NCBI GenBank assembly: GCA_044222225.1
Contig: JBGANR010000001.1
Span: 62,001-126,000 of the forward strand
Direction of reading: 5' to 3'
Source of the DNA: JBGANR01 sp044222225
GTDB taxonomy: Bacteria > Actinomycetota > Actinomycetes > Mycobacteriales > Mycobacteriaceae
Length of the DNA stretch: 64,000 nt
Shown piece by piece: positions 1-8,384 of the stretch. Position 1 is the stretch's first letter, and each line of letters begins with the position of its first letter. The notes beneath the pieces are model-generated. The model did not search any database, was not told where the DNA came from, and saw only the letters and a program-made list of their open reading frames with translations. The position numbers and the translations under genes were made by a program.

Positions 1-2
1 CG

Positions 3-380
3 ACAAGGCAGTCAGGCTTCGTCGCACCGCCGCCACCGGCGATGCTGTTCGAGCCCGCCTTCCCCGACGAGGCAGGGCCGGTGGACGACGGTGCCCAGAG
101 GGCTGAGACGGAGGCCATGCTCGAAGCCGTCCACGACACGATGCCCCTGGTGCTCGTCATGGTGTGGTCGACCCCTCGGCAGCTGCAGTCGATCGAGTGG
201 GCCGTCGCCGATCTCGACGACGCCGGGAAAGTCACGCTCCACGGCCAAGAGAGCATCTGGGAGCCGGAGCTCGTCGCTGTAGATGCGGTGTCGGACGTCG
301 AGTCGTTCGACAGCGGCACGCCGATTCCGCCCTCCGTCGAGCCCCGCGAGCAGGAGGATACGGATCCGGATGCGCGATGA
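3..380 (+). CDS. hypothetical protein, 5' end outside window
   Basis: The reading frame is open from the left edge, so the true start probably lies upstream; the first internal ATG is at 42. The visible protein is acidic, rich in Asp/Glu, with a hydrophobic stretch (PLVLVMVW) and a polar tail, and no recognisable domain. Its 3' end overlaps the next gene by 11 bases, and that gene's Shine-Dalgarno-like AGGAGG lies inside it, so the two are probably cotranscribed. Small partners of ImmA/IrrE proteases are common, but nothing in the sequence gives a function. Confidence 0.5.
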   Translation, partial: TRQSGFVAPPPPAMLFEPAFPDEAGPVDDGAQRAETEAMLEAVHDTMPLVLVMVWSTPRQLQSIEWAVADLDDAGKVTLHGQESIWEPELVAVDAVSDVESFDSGTPIPPSVEPREQEDTDPDAR

Positions 381-1488
381 CACCCCGAGCCTGTTCGACG
401 TCGCGAGCTCCAGTCAGGCCCACGGCCGGTTCGAGCCGGCGCGACTGACCCAGGCCCGCGTCCGGCGCTCAGTGACCAAGGCGGACCTGGCATCCGAGGT
501 CGGTGTGTCAGCCGCTGCGATCGGCCAGTACGAGGCCGGTGTCAACTCTCCTCGCGCCGACGTGCTCGACCGCTTGGCTAAGGCGCTCGACGTTCGCCCG
601 GGCTTCTTCGGGGTCGGTCGCCCGCTGGCGCGCATCGACACGGTCAACGCGCATTTCCGCAGCCTGCGGTCGGCGCGGGTGAGCGACCGGCAGAAGGCGC
701 TGGCGACAGCGACGCTGGTGTGGGAGCTGACTTTCGCGCTCGAGCGGCACGTCAGGCTCCCGGAATTGGACCTGCCCGAGGTCGGCGCTGGTAGCTCGCC
801 CGCCGAGGCGGCGGCCCTCCTGCGCCGGCACTGGGGTCTGCCTGAAGGTCCGGTCAGGCACCTCGTCGCCACGGCCGAGTCCCGCGGCATTGTCGTAGCG
901 GTGCGCCCGCTCGCCGAGATCGACACCGTCGACGCATTCTCTGTCGTGATCGTCGACCGGCCGATCATCATCACCACGCCGCGGCGGACGGAGAACGTGT
1001 TCAAGCACCGGTTCTCCATCGCGCACGAGATCGGGCACCTGCTGCTGCATGCCGACTCCGCCGAGCACAGCGCGGCCATAGAGAAGGAAGCCGACGAGTT
1101 CGCCGCCGCTTTCCTCACCCCTGCGTCCTCCATGGACGCGGCCCTCCCTCAGCGGCTCGATCTGGCGGCGCTGGACCGCCTGGGCAGGACGTGGGGCGTC
1201 TCGCCGACGTCTTTGGTGCGGCGGATGGTGGAGCGGGGTCGCACGACCGAGTCTTCGGCGCGCCGGGCCTACCAGCGCCTGTCAACGGTCTACGACGCCA
1301 AGGCGGATCCGACCAGCGCCTACCCGGGCGAGGTGCCGACGCTGCTGAGGAAGGCCGCGGAGCTCGCTGGCGACCACGGCGCACCCGTGCCCGCGCTGGC
1401 CGAGGCGTTGAAGATCGCACCGTCCCAAGTGCGAGACCTGTTGGGGGAGAACGACGATCGCCCAGTTCTTCGCATTGTGGGCGACTGA
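370..1488 (+). CDS. XRE-type HTH / ImmA-IrrE family metallopeptidase
   Basis: A 372-residue fusion of an N-terminal XRE helix-turn-helix (about residues 26-74) and a C-terminal ImmA/IrrE zinc metallopeptidase. The protease signature HEIGHLLLHAD begins near residue 219, and an acidic helix with KEADEFAAAFL (about residues 239-249) should supply the third zinc ligand. In the family such proteins cleave repressors (ImmA on the ICEBs1 repressor, IrrE on DdrO) and control mobile elements, toxin-antitoxin modules or stress responses. The ATG at 370 is chosen because AGGAGG lies just upstream and the homology starts after it; an upstream start at 283 would add a basic stretch without similarity. The substrate is unknown. 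Confidence 0.88.
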   Translation: MRDDTPSLFDVASSSQAHGRFEPARLTQARVRRSVTKADLASEVGVSAAAIGQYEAGVNSPRADVLDRLAKALDVRPGFFGVGRPLARIDTVNAHFRSLRSARVSDRQKALATATLVWELTFALERHVRLPELDLPEVGAGSSPAEAAALLRRHWGLPEGPVRHLVATAESRGIVVAVRPLAEIDTVDAFSVVIVDRPIIITTPRRTENVFKHRFSIAHEIGHLLLHADSAEHSAAIEKEADEFAAAFLTPASSMDAALPQRLDLAALDRLGRTWGVSPTSLVRRMVERGRTTESSARRAYQRLSTVYDAKADPTSAYPGEVPTLLRKAAELAGDHGAPVPALAEALKIAPSQVRDLLGENDDRPVLRIVGD

Positions 1489-1622
1489 TGAACGACCGTC
1501 ACCGACAGCATCGCTTGGTTCGCGCGGTCGACCATCACGTAAAGGTGCTCCAGGGGCTCGATCGATCCGACGATCGTCCGCGTGGACGAAGACTTCGAGT
1601 AGTGCTGAGGCAGTCCCGCCAT
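1320..1622 (-). pseudogene. possible truncated antisense reading frame
   Basis: On the minus strand an ATG at 1622 is preceded by a strong purine-rich Shine-Dalgarno-like run (GGGAGGGGG). It opens a frame whose first 45 or so residues look protein-like (GSIEPLEHLYVMVDRANQA). After that it enters DNA antisense to the ImmA/IrrE gene and becomes low-complexity Arg/Ser/Thr. The simplest reading is the 5' stub of a gene truncated when the ImmA/IrrE cassette arrived. No family is recognised, and it could be chance. Confidence 0.25.
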
Positions 1623-1759
1623 CACTCTGCCCCCTCCCGTTCCGCGGCTACCGAGACGAGGGGATGGTCGGTTAGTTTGGCGCATTTCTCGGATGCTCCT
1701 GGCAGACTTCTCAATTATGGCCGCCGCAACGAAGCGGCGCACGCGTTGAGGGGGTTGGC

Positions 1760-3400
1760 ATGACTCGGCAGAAGGCCACTGCTCAGGCAACGACGCTGTA
1801 CAGGCTGCGACACACCCTCAAACTGGAGAATGCAGTCAAGAAGAAGTACCGCGACGCTTCTGGCTTCACACAGGAGTCGTGCACCGTCAAGGACAGAGAC
1901 GCGCTACTTATCGTCGGTTCAATTGGTGGCCAGGGGCCGGTCAAGTGGGCGGCCCGCGTGAAGCAATTGACCGGCACGGTTGTGGAGGCATCCAACGAGA
2001 CCGCCGCCGGCGTGCTACTGCTGCGCCTGGACGATAAGGCGAACGCTGCCACTTGGGCACTCTGTTGGGGGATGGGCTGGTTGCTCGTGGATCAGGGGCT
2101 GGTGGAAGGAGCGTTCGGTCAGAGACTTGCCTTGAGGTCCGCCGATCCAGACCTCCTGAGCTCGCTGACCCGGACTGTTCTCGACGAGCGTGCCAAGGTG
2201 GATCGTTCCTCCATACCTGCCGGCTCGGGGCTTACAGGCTTCGGTATCGGCGGCTTCGGCGAATTGGTCACTCGGGTTGTTGGCAAGGCCGAGATCAAGG
2301 GACTCACGATTGGGAAAGAGTTCCGTGTGAGAGGAGCCGATGCGGTATCTGTACCTCTCGGACTCACGCCAGAGTCACTGCTGGCCGATCTCAAGGTGCT
2401 TGACGACCTTCTGGCTCAGGAACCTCAATCCGAATTGCAGGCTCTGGAACAGCTCGTACCGGTCAAGAAGGGAACAGATCTATACCATGGCTTGGAGACC
2501 CATCTTCTGTCCGAACTTCACAAGGCCTCCGATGGTTCCACCGTTACGGTGACTTGGCCACACGAGCATCTGAATGAGAACAAGCCAGCGGAATCTTTTA
2601 GGGTAAAGCGCGGTGGGGACACGCAACCAAGGCCCGACCTGCCGACTGTTGAGGTAATCCTGGAGTTGATGAAGGGTCGCGAAATCGGATCGTTGGACAC
2701 GATCAAGATCCAGTTGTTCGGCGACGCTGAAGGCGACGCTGAAGGCGAGGATGCGGTCAGCAGCGACATCCCACTTCGCAAGTGGGTTGCGCTTGAGACT
2801 GAGGAGAGCGGGCGGAGATACTTCCTGCATAACGGGCAGTGGTTCGCAATGGATCTCGATTACGCCAAGCAGCTCGATCAACGTGTGAAGGACATCTTCG
2901 CGAAGCCTTCAGGAGTGACGATGCCGGAGTGGCAAGCGCCCGACGATGAGGAGACCTACAACAAGAAGGCCGCCGAATCCTTGGGTGCTGTTCGGATGGA
3001 CCGGAAGCTGGTGCAGACGTCCCAGAACAAGCGGGGCTTCGAGCCAAGCGATCTCATCACCGAGAAAGACGTCTACATCCATGTCAAGTCGGCGACCTCG
3101 TCAGCACCGCTCAGTCATCTGTTCGCGCAGGGAGGCAACTCCGCCCACGCGCTGCAGCACGACCAGGAGGCCTGAACGAAGCTGCGCGAACGGGTCGAGC
3201 AACGCGGTGGCGACCGCAAGCTCATTGGTACCAAGCCTCGCAAGGTGATCTATGCTATCCGCCCGAAGGAAGTTGGGAGGACAGTGACCCCGAACGACCT
3301 CTACAGCTTCAGCAAAGTGTCGCTGGTTCGAGTATTTGACGAGTTGGAGGGCCGGGGTATCGAGGTACGAGTGTCGAGCATTGAGTACCTGCCCGAGTGA
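1760..3400 (+). pseudogene. TIGR04141/DUF6119-type protein with in-frame TGA
   Basis: The frame from ATG 1760 gives 471 residues ending at a TGA (3173-3175). The same frame continues to a second stop at 3398-3400 and encodes a typical family C-terminus (RKVIYAI..., then LYSFSKVSLVRVFDELEGRG). Read through, the product is 546 codons, about the usual length of the sporadically distributed TIGR04141 family. The segment before the TGA contains the family-like DRKLV...FEPSDL, VYIHVKSAT and LSHLFAQG motifs. A point nonsense mutation is the simplest explanation; recoding is possible but no stem-loop or SECIS-like element was identified. The family's function is not established, though members occur in accessory regions beside restriction and abortive-infection genes, as here. 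Confidence 0.72.
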
Positions 3401-3451
3401 TCAGACAGTCGGCAGCAGCGTGCCCGCGGTGACGCTGTACAGGTCGCCAGC

Positions 3452-3835
3452 TCAACTGTGCCTGACGAGCTTCTGAGCTCGTGCGTCGTAGACGTAGCCC
3501 ACGATGTCGCCGGAGATGATCAGTTCGATCGTCTGGTCAATGACGTTGATCGGGACGACGAACCACTCCGATGGGTCGTAGTCGCGGCCCTTGCGGTCGA
3601 TCTGAGTGATATCGAGCCGCACCTCGGCGAACACCCGGTGCAGGAGGTTCTCCAGCGCGGAGGCTCTCAGGTTGTAGGCGCGGTAGTTGGCGACGACGTC
3701 GACCGGTGCCATTAGGTACGTCGGCGACTTCTCGGCGTTCTTGATCCGCTTCTCGACTGACCCTCGTGAGAAGCCGATCTTGTGCAGGTCCTTGATATCG
3801 GCGATCTGAGGATCGTCCGACGAGGAGTGAGCAGG
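3452..3835 (-). pseudogene. C-terminal fragment of GIY-YIG (T5orf172-type) nuclease family protein
   Basis: Reading the minus strand upstream of the first ATG (3712) extends the homology without a stop to 3835. It includes LHKIGFSRGSVEKRIKNAE, SPTYLMAPVDVVANY, the LENLLHRVFAEVRLDI segment and the terminal EWFVVPINVIDQTIELI. This is the second half of the T5orf172/GIY-YIG domain. A TAG at 3836-3838 closes the frame, and neither the catalytic GIY half nor a start codon is present. The gene is therefore 5'-truncated, probably by the event that brought in the neighbouring Abi_2 gene. A short product from 3712 (86 residues) could still be made but would lack the nuclease motifs. Confidence 0.75.
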
Positions 3836-3852
3836 CTACCACCGAGCTAATC

Positions 3853-3866
3853 CGAACATATGTTCT
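3853..3866. promoter_or_regulatory. SOS (LexA) box-like palindrome
   Basis: The sequence CGAACATATGTTCT contains a perfect 12-bp palindrome, GAAC-N4-GTTC. This matches the LexA/DinR box pattern of Gram-positive bacteria (CGAAC-N4-GTTCG) at all but the last position. It lies directly upstream, in minus-strand orientation, of the truncated GIY-YIG gene and downstream of the Abi_2 gene. It may be the surviving operator of the lost 5' part. Function is inferred from sequence only. Confidence 0.45.
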
Positions 3867-3941
3867 TGTAAAACTGTTAACTCTGCAAATAGAAGGTCCC
3901 TGCCCGTCCTCCAGTGAAGGTGAACCTGCGGCAGGGGAGAG

Positions 3942-4928
3942 TCATCGCCGCCAGAGGTCGAGCGACTCCCAGTTCTGAGGCGCGCCCATCGATTCGATCG
4001 TGAGAGCGTGCGAGGTCGGGAACTCCCGCAACAGCGCGGCAAGTCGCTTCGCCCAGTCAGTACCGGGATCAATGGCCGGCAGGACGTGAGCGATGATGGC
4101 GAGGGCGTTGTAGGTGCCGAAGATCCCCTTCGCAGTCTCCTCGTCCCGCAGGTGATCGAGGTTCGGGATCTGCCCGACCTTCGGGCGGGACGGCGCGTTC
4201 TGGAGCTTCCTATTGAACAGCCGGGAGTGGTGAGCCGCGACGTTGCGAACGTAGTTCAGGCTGGCCAGCCAGCTGGTCATGATCTTCTTCGTCGGGACTC
4301 TAAAAGCCATGGCGATCTCCTCGGCGTCCTGCTGATGCATGCCACGGTAGAGGACCGAGAGGTGGCCCAGCTCGAGGATCTCAGTGAGTGCCCAGACCGG
4401 CATCCGGTCGTCGTACTTCTCCCGGAAGTGCTCGACGAAACGCTCGTCGGAGCTGGTCTTCCTGGCGTTGACGCGCTGAAGCCACTGGACGTGCCTGCTC
4501 GGCGCGGGGTCCCGAGAGTCTGTGCTCTCGACCGTGAAGGCCTCGGTGAAGCAGGTCGGGTCCTCGTAGGCGAACGGGGACCTCCTGCCGAGCACGTAGC
4601 CTATGCGCATGCGGACGGCGATCTCGATGCGCTCGACGCTGTCCATGACCAGCATGCGTAGCCGCCGGTCGAAGTCGATGACGTCTTCGGCTAGTCGCAG
4701 CGTCGTGCCTGCCCGGTAGTCGCTGAGCACCCGCACGCGGGCTCGCCCCTCGCTGTCGACGTGCTGCTCGGACTCGCGGAACGGGTAGAGGTATCCGGTG
4801 AGGCGGTAGTAGCCGACCGCCTGCAGGACCGACGCCGCTCGGACGCGGTCCTCGATTTCGACCCCGTGCCGAGCCAGCCGATCGATCTGCTCGTCGACAG
4901 ACAGCCACGGCTTCGCGTACTCCGCCAT
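3942..4928 (-). CDS. Abi family protein (Abi_2; AbiF/AbiD-like HEPN toxin)
   Basis: A 328-residue protein of the Abi_2 family (PF07751). Family hallmarks are visible: VGYYRLTGYLYPF near residues 38-50, VERIEIAVRMRIG near 98-110, and the HEPN RNase motif R-x4-H in YVRNVAAHHSRLFNR (Arg228, His233). HEPN proteins of this type are RNases or abortive-infection toxins that stop phage growth by cutting RNA. Start chosen at the ATG with GGGAGGA immediately upstream; the longer frame to 5258 has no similarity. A stable hairpin lies 19 nt upstream of the start (4948-4978). Related AbiF genes have been paired with adjacent structured antitoxin RNAs and linked to the origin of Cas13, so this is probably a toxin controlled by that RNA. 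Confidence 0.87.
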   Translation of the reverse strand: MAEYAKPWLSVDEQIDRLARHGVEIEDRVRAASVLQAVGYYRLTGYLYPFRESEQHVDSEGRARVRVLSDYRAGTTLRLAEDVIDFDRRLRMLVMDSVERIEIAVRMRIGYVLGRRSPFAYEDPTCFTEAFTVESTDSRDPAPSRHVQWLQRVNARKTSSDERFVEHFREKYDDRMPVWALTEILELGHLSVLYRGMHQQDAEEIAMAFRVPTKKIMTSWLASLNYVRNVAAHHSRLFNRKLQNAPSRPKVGQIPNLDHLRDEETAKGIFGTYNALAIIAHVLPAIDPGTDWAKRLAALLREFPTSHALTIESMGAPQNWESLDLWRR

Positions 4929-4947
4929 GGTCCTCCCTGGAAAGAAA

Positions 4948-4978
4948 ATCAGCCCGCGCCTTGCGGCAACGGGCTGAT
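4948..4978 (-). ncRNA. structured RNA hairpin upstream of Abi_2 gene
   Basis: On the minus strand a perfect 9-bp stem (AUCAGCCCG / CGGGCUGAU) encloses a small internal loop, a GCC/GGC stem and a GCAA (GNRA-class) tetraloop. It is followed by a U-rich run (UUUUCUUUCC) and then, 19 nt from the stem, the Abi_2 ATG. The position and compact fold fit the structured RNAs found just upstream of abiF-type toxin genes. The U run also makes a rho-independent terminator/attenuator possible. RNA-antitoxin function is inference. Confidence 0.5.
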
Positions 4979-5139
4979 CATGATGACACGAGCATAGCAG
5001 GAGGAGGCTCCGACGATCGGGGCCCGAAGTCAGTTCGGCGGGGTCCCCTGCGCGCGGCATCGACGAGGTTCTGGCTCCGTCGTCGACGGCTGCCAAACTG
5101 GACGACGTCTTGACGATCCCCTCGAAGGACTGACCGACT

Positions 5140-6186
5140 TCATCCGACCTCGCGTTTCGCGACCGGGTCGTCTTGTCGGACTGCAAGCTCGCTGAGGACG
5201 TCCTCGGCCCTCGGACTCGGCGAGGCTGCGACTTGGAAGTGCTCGGGCAGGTGCCCAACTCCGAGGAAGGTGATGATGACTTCGTTGTCGGGGATGTTGA
5301 ACTCGCGCCGGAGTAGTTCGTCGTGGGTGCAATCTTCGGACCAGTTCATCATGCAAGCCCCGAGGCCGGCCGCGTGGAAGGCGAAGGCCAGTGACATGGC
5401 GAACAGGCCGCCGTCGACGTAGGGCTGGTTGCGTTCGCCGATCATGTCGAAGCCGCGTAGGTCGGAGGTGATGACGAGAACCGCGCCGAGGCGGTGCCCG
5501 AAGCCGCGGTTGCCATGGTGGAACGTCAGTAGGTGGTTGCGTAGGTCCGCGTCGTACGCGGCGTAGACCCGGCGGGTCTCACGGTTGCAGACGCGTGGTG
5601 TCTTGAGCGCCCGCTGCACTGCTGTGCGGATATCGTCCGCAGTCACGTCCCCACCGGTGAAGTGCCGAACGCTGTATCGGGAACGGACGAACTTGTCGTA
5701 GTCGAACGACGTGGCTCGTTTGATCTCGTTGCGCGTCATGGTCAGTGATCCCCCGGGCGTCGAACAGGGGCTGGCCTGCGTGACGAACTCGCGCAACTCG
5801 GTTTCGAGCTCTGCTGGCAGTCGCAAGCCGAGGCTGTCGTGGTGTTCGATGTAGGCGCGGATGCATTCGCGTGCGCCCTCGGTGATGGAGCCGGCGCGCC
5901 CCGTGGACTCGAGCTCCCGGATGCTCGCCATCGTCAGGGGCAGCTTGCCCACTCCGAAGGCTGCGCGGGTCTCCTCCATCGCGAGGCCCTTCTCCAGTGC
6001 GTGGGCCACCGACGCCAGCACCGCTTCGAGCGCGGCTGGGTCTGGGTTGATATCGGTTGTGCTGGAGTGCTCGACGAACCGGCGCATGTCGTACTCGTAG
6101 TTGCGCCGGACCTCGTCGGTGTCGGCCATGGGTGTGTATTTCCGCCGCGCGTCGGCGAGATCGAGATTCGTGGTCTCCGTCGTCAC
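5140..6186 (-). CDS. nitroreductase family protein with N-terminal extension
   Basis: 348 residues. The C-terminal 200 or so carry a nitroreductase/FMN fold: RSRYSVRHFTGGDVTADDI (FMN phosphate-binding Arg/Ser cluster), ALKTPRVCNRE, then GGLFAMSLAFAFHAAGLGAC and HDELLRREFNIPDNEVIITF. These enzymes use NAD(P)H and FMN to reduce nitro or quinone groups. The N-terminal 140 residues are an acidic helical extension; architectures like this occur beside polysaccharide or metabolite pathways, but no such genes are seen here. The ATG at 6186 lies 45 bases from the stop of the upstream TetR gene on the same strand, so they may be cotranscribed and self-regulated. Confidence 0.8.
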   Translation of the reverse strand: MTTETTNLDLADARRKYTPMADTDEVRRNYEYDMRRFVEHSSTTDINPDPAALEAVLASVAHALEKGLAMEETRAAFGVGKLPLTMASIRELESTGRAGSITEGARECIRAYIEHHDSLGLRLPAELETELREFVTQASPCSTPGGSLTMTRNEIKRATSFDYDKFVRSRYSVRHFTGGDVTADDIRTAVQRALKTPRVCNRETRRVYAAYDADLRNHLLTFHHGNRGFGHRLGAVLVITSDLRGFDMIGERNQPYVDGGLFAMSLAFAFHAAGLGACMMNWSEDCTHDELLRREFNIPDNEVIITFLGVGHLPEHFQVAASPSPRAEDVLSELAVRQDDPVAKREVG

Positions 6187-6231
6187 TTATCGTCCTCAGG
6201 TCGTGCGTTCGTGGGCTTTGGTGGGTGTTCG

Positions 6232-6819
6232 TCAGGCGTCGAGGAGCTTCTGCGCGGTCCGTCGCGCTGTCTGCATCGGCTCGGCGAAGGATTTGGTGCC
6301 GAGCGTGACGAGCGCACCTTCGAGCAGTAGCAGCAGTTCGCGGGACAGTTCCTCCGGGTTGGTCAGGCTGGCCTCTGTGCAGAGCTCGCGGAAGCGCCGG
6401 AGCATCCACGTCTTCTGGCTGGTGACCTCCACCGGAATCGATTGTTCCGCAGCCTCTGGCCCTGCTTCGGCGCGCGCATTGACGGCGCTGCATCCTTTGG
6501 TCGAGCGGTCCGTGTACCACAGGTCGGCGGCGTCGAAGACGGCGAGCACTCGTTCTGTCCCGGCGTCAGGGTGCTGCTCGAGGTGCTGCCCGAGGTGGTT
6601 TCGCCATTGGTCCTCGCGCCGCTTCAAGTACGCGAGAACCAGCCCTTCCTTGGACCCGAAGCGCTCATAGAGCGTCTTCTTTGTCACGCCCGATTCTTCG
6701 GCGATCCGGTCGACACCGACCGCGTGCAGTCCGTGGGCGTAGAACAGCGCCGACGCCGTCGCAAGAACCTTCTCGGCTGCCGGCGTGAGGTGGCCGAGCG
6801 AATCGAATTCAACTGCCAT
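6232..6819 (-). CDS. TetR/AcrR family transcriptional regulator
   Basis: 195 residues. The N-terminal TetR helix-turn-helix (about residues 16-60) contains GLHAVGVDRIAEESGVTKKT and LYERFGSKEGLVLAYL, a near-consensus TetR recognition region. The C-terminal ligand domain includes a Cys-containing CSAVNARAE segment typical of regulators of oxidoreductase genes. It is divergent from the quinone oxidoreductase at 6919, and a near-perfect palindrome (6840-6855) sits between them, so it most likely represses itself, the nitroreductase downstream and the oxidoreductase. The ligand is unknown, perhaps a quinone or electrophile. Confidence 0.88.
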   Translation of the reverse strand: MAVEFDSLGHLTPAAEKVLATASALFYAHGLHAVGVDRIAEESGVTKKTLYERFGSKEGLVLAYLKRREDQWRNHLGQHLEQHPDAGTERVLAVFDAADLWYTDRSTKGCSAVNARAEAGPEAAEQSIPVEVTSQKTWMLRRFRELCTEASLTNPEELSRELLLLLEGALVTLGTKSFAEPMQTARRTAQKLLDA

Positions 6820-6839
6820 GGACCATTTCTAGCACAGGG

Positions 6840-6855
6840 TACACAGATCTGTATA
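6840..6855. promoter_or_regulatory. putative TetR operator palindrome
   Basis: TACACAGATCTGTATA is a 16-bp inverted repeat with one mismatched pair and a perfect ACAGATCTGT core. It lies between the divergent TetR (start 6819) and oxidoreductase (start 6919) genes, where an operator would control both. Binding is inferred from position and symmetry. Confidence 0.6.
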
Positions 6856-6918
6856 GTCTGTCGGGAACGGCAGGTCGCCGTCGACGCCGCGAGTTGCGGC
6901 ATGTGTGAGAGGAGTCCC

Positions 6919-7908
6919 ATGGCAGAGCGGATCCGGACCCTGATCGTCCCCGAGTTCGGTGGTCCCGAGGTGTACGTGGAGCGGATGGCCGAGCGGCGAG
7001 TCCCGGGAGTGAGCCAGGCACTGGTGCGGCTGACGGTGTCTGGGCTTAACTTCCTCGACGTCGCGCAGCGCCGGGGCGCGACGCCGCTCGCGGCCCCCTT
7101 CGCCGCAGGTGTCGAGGGCGTCGGCGTGATCACCGATCTCGGCCGGGATCTCACCGGTTTCTCCATCGGCCAACGCGTCGGATGGCTTGCCGGTGGGCAG
7201 GGCAGCTTCTCCGAATACGCCGTCGTCGACGGGAGCAAGCTCGTCGCGATTCCTGCGGGCATCGACAACGACACCGCGGTCGCAGCACTGATGCAGGGCG
7301 TCACCGCCCACTACCTTGCAACGGACACCTTCCCGGTGGGCGAGGGCGACACAGTCGTCGTGCATGCCGCTGCGGGCGGCGTGGGCCAGTTCCTCACGCA
7401 GATCGCCAAGCTCAAGGGGGCAACCGTCGTCGGGACGACGTCATCGCCGGAGAAGGCGCAGATCGCGAAGCGCAATGGAGTCGACCACGTCTTCGGCTAC
7501 CGCGAGTTCGCCGAGAGGACCCGTGGCGTCACCGACGGCATCGGCGCATCGGTCGTGTACGACGGTGTCGGCGCGACCACCTTCACCGACAGTCTCCGTG
7601 CCCTGCGCATCCGGGGCACCATGGCCGTCATCGGCAACGCCAGCGGCCCGGTACCGCCGGTCGACGTGAACGCACTCAACGCGGGCGGCTCGCTCTACCT
7701 CACCAGGCCGACCGTCATGCACCACATCCGAACAAGCGACGAGTTGAATCGGCGCGCAGCGGATGTCTTCGGATGGATCGAATCAGGTCAGGTCAAGGTC
7801 TCGATCGGTGCGCACTATCCCGTGGCCGACGTCGTCGACGCGTTCCAGGCACTTGAATCCCGTGCTACGACGGGCAAGGTCGTGCTGCACCACCCGCCGC
7901 GTCCGTGA
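6919..7908 (+). CDS. NADPH:quinone oxidoreductase-type zinc-less alcohol dehydrogenase (MDR)
   Basis: 329 residues of the medium-chain dehydrogenase/reductase superfamily, quinone oxidoreductase branch. The GroES-like half has VSGLNFLDVAQRRG and GVEGVGVI; the Rossmann half has the NADPH-binding VHAAAGGVGQFLTQIAK (about residues 148-164) and LRIRGTMAVIGNASG. The zinc ligands of alcohol dehydrogenases are absent, as expected for this branch. The reaction should be NADPH-dependent reduction of quinones or enones in the cytosol. Start chosen at ATG 6919 after GAGAGGAG; the longer frame upstream runs into the divergent TetR gene. Control by the palindrome at 6840 is likely. Confidence 0.88.
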   Translation: MAERIRTLIVPEFGGPEVYVERMAERRVPGVSQALVRLTVSGLNFLDVAQRRGATPLAAPFAAGVEGVGVITDLGRDLTGFSIGQRVGWLAGGQGSFSEYAVVDGSKLVAIPAGIDNDTAVAALMQGVTAHYLATDTFPVGEGDTVVVHAAAGGVGQFLTQIAKLKGATVVGTTSSPEKAQIAKRNGVDHVFGYREFAERTRGVTDGIGASVVYDGVGATTFTDSLRALRIRGTMAVIGNASGPVPPVDVNALNAGGSLYLTRPTVMHHIRTSDELNRRAADVFGWIESGQVKVSIGAHYPVADVVDAFQALESRATTGKVVLHHPPRP

Positions 7909-8384
7909 GTGTGGTGGATACGCACGAACCGACTGCGACGCAGGACGCAGTTCAGCGAGGAGCAAGCAGCGGCGATTCGGAAGGTCTCCCTGGATCACCT
8001 TCAAGAAATGCCAAAGTGAGGAAGCTCCCCCGGGAGCCCGACTCGTCGTCATGGTGAAGAGGGCCGGGGTCGTTGGCCCGGCGAGTCTTCGGGTCGCTCG
8101 ACACCCGCCGGAGTCCGCGTCTGAGAGGTGACCCCAGGCGCGGCGCGCCAGGTCCAGTCGTACTCACGCAGCACGTCCGGCGGCTCCGGCGACACCTCAA
8201 GAGGTCACCTGCGCCGTGGTCGCGCTCGACGGTGTGCCCTACTCGCCGCCGGACTCGTCCTTCGACTGAGACCCAGCGACATTGAAGTCGGAACCCGTGT
8301 GCTCTAACGTGGGCCGAACCCGCTGCGGTGACCAGTTGTGGGCTTGAACCGGGCTCTGAGCTGGGGAAACCTTCCCTTTGCTGT
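7909..8384. other. stretch without recognisable gene
   Basis: Frames here are short, on both strands, and none resembles a family I recognise. The region lies between the oxidoreductase and the mutM remnant and is probably junction DNA or decayed coding sequence. Confidence 0.4.

Noticed and set aside
1191..1763. Plus-strand 190-residue frame between ImmA/IrrE and the TIGR04141-type gene
   Set aside because: It overlaps the 3' half of the ImmA/IrrE gene in another frame, lacks a good start for its tail and has no protein-like motif.
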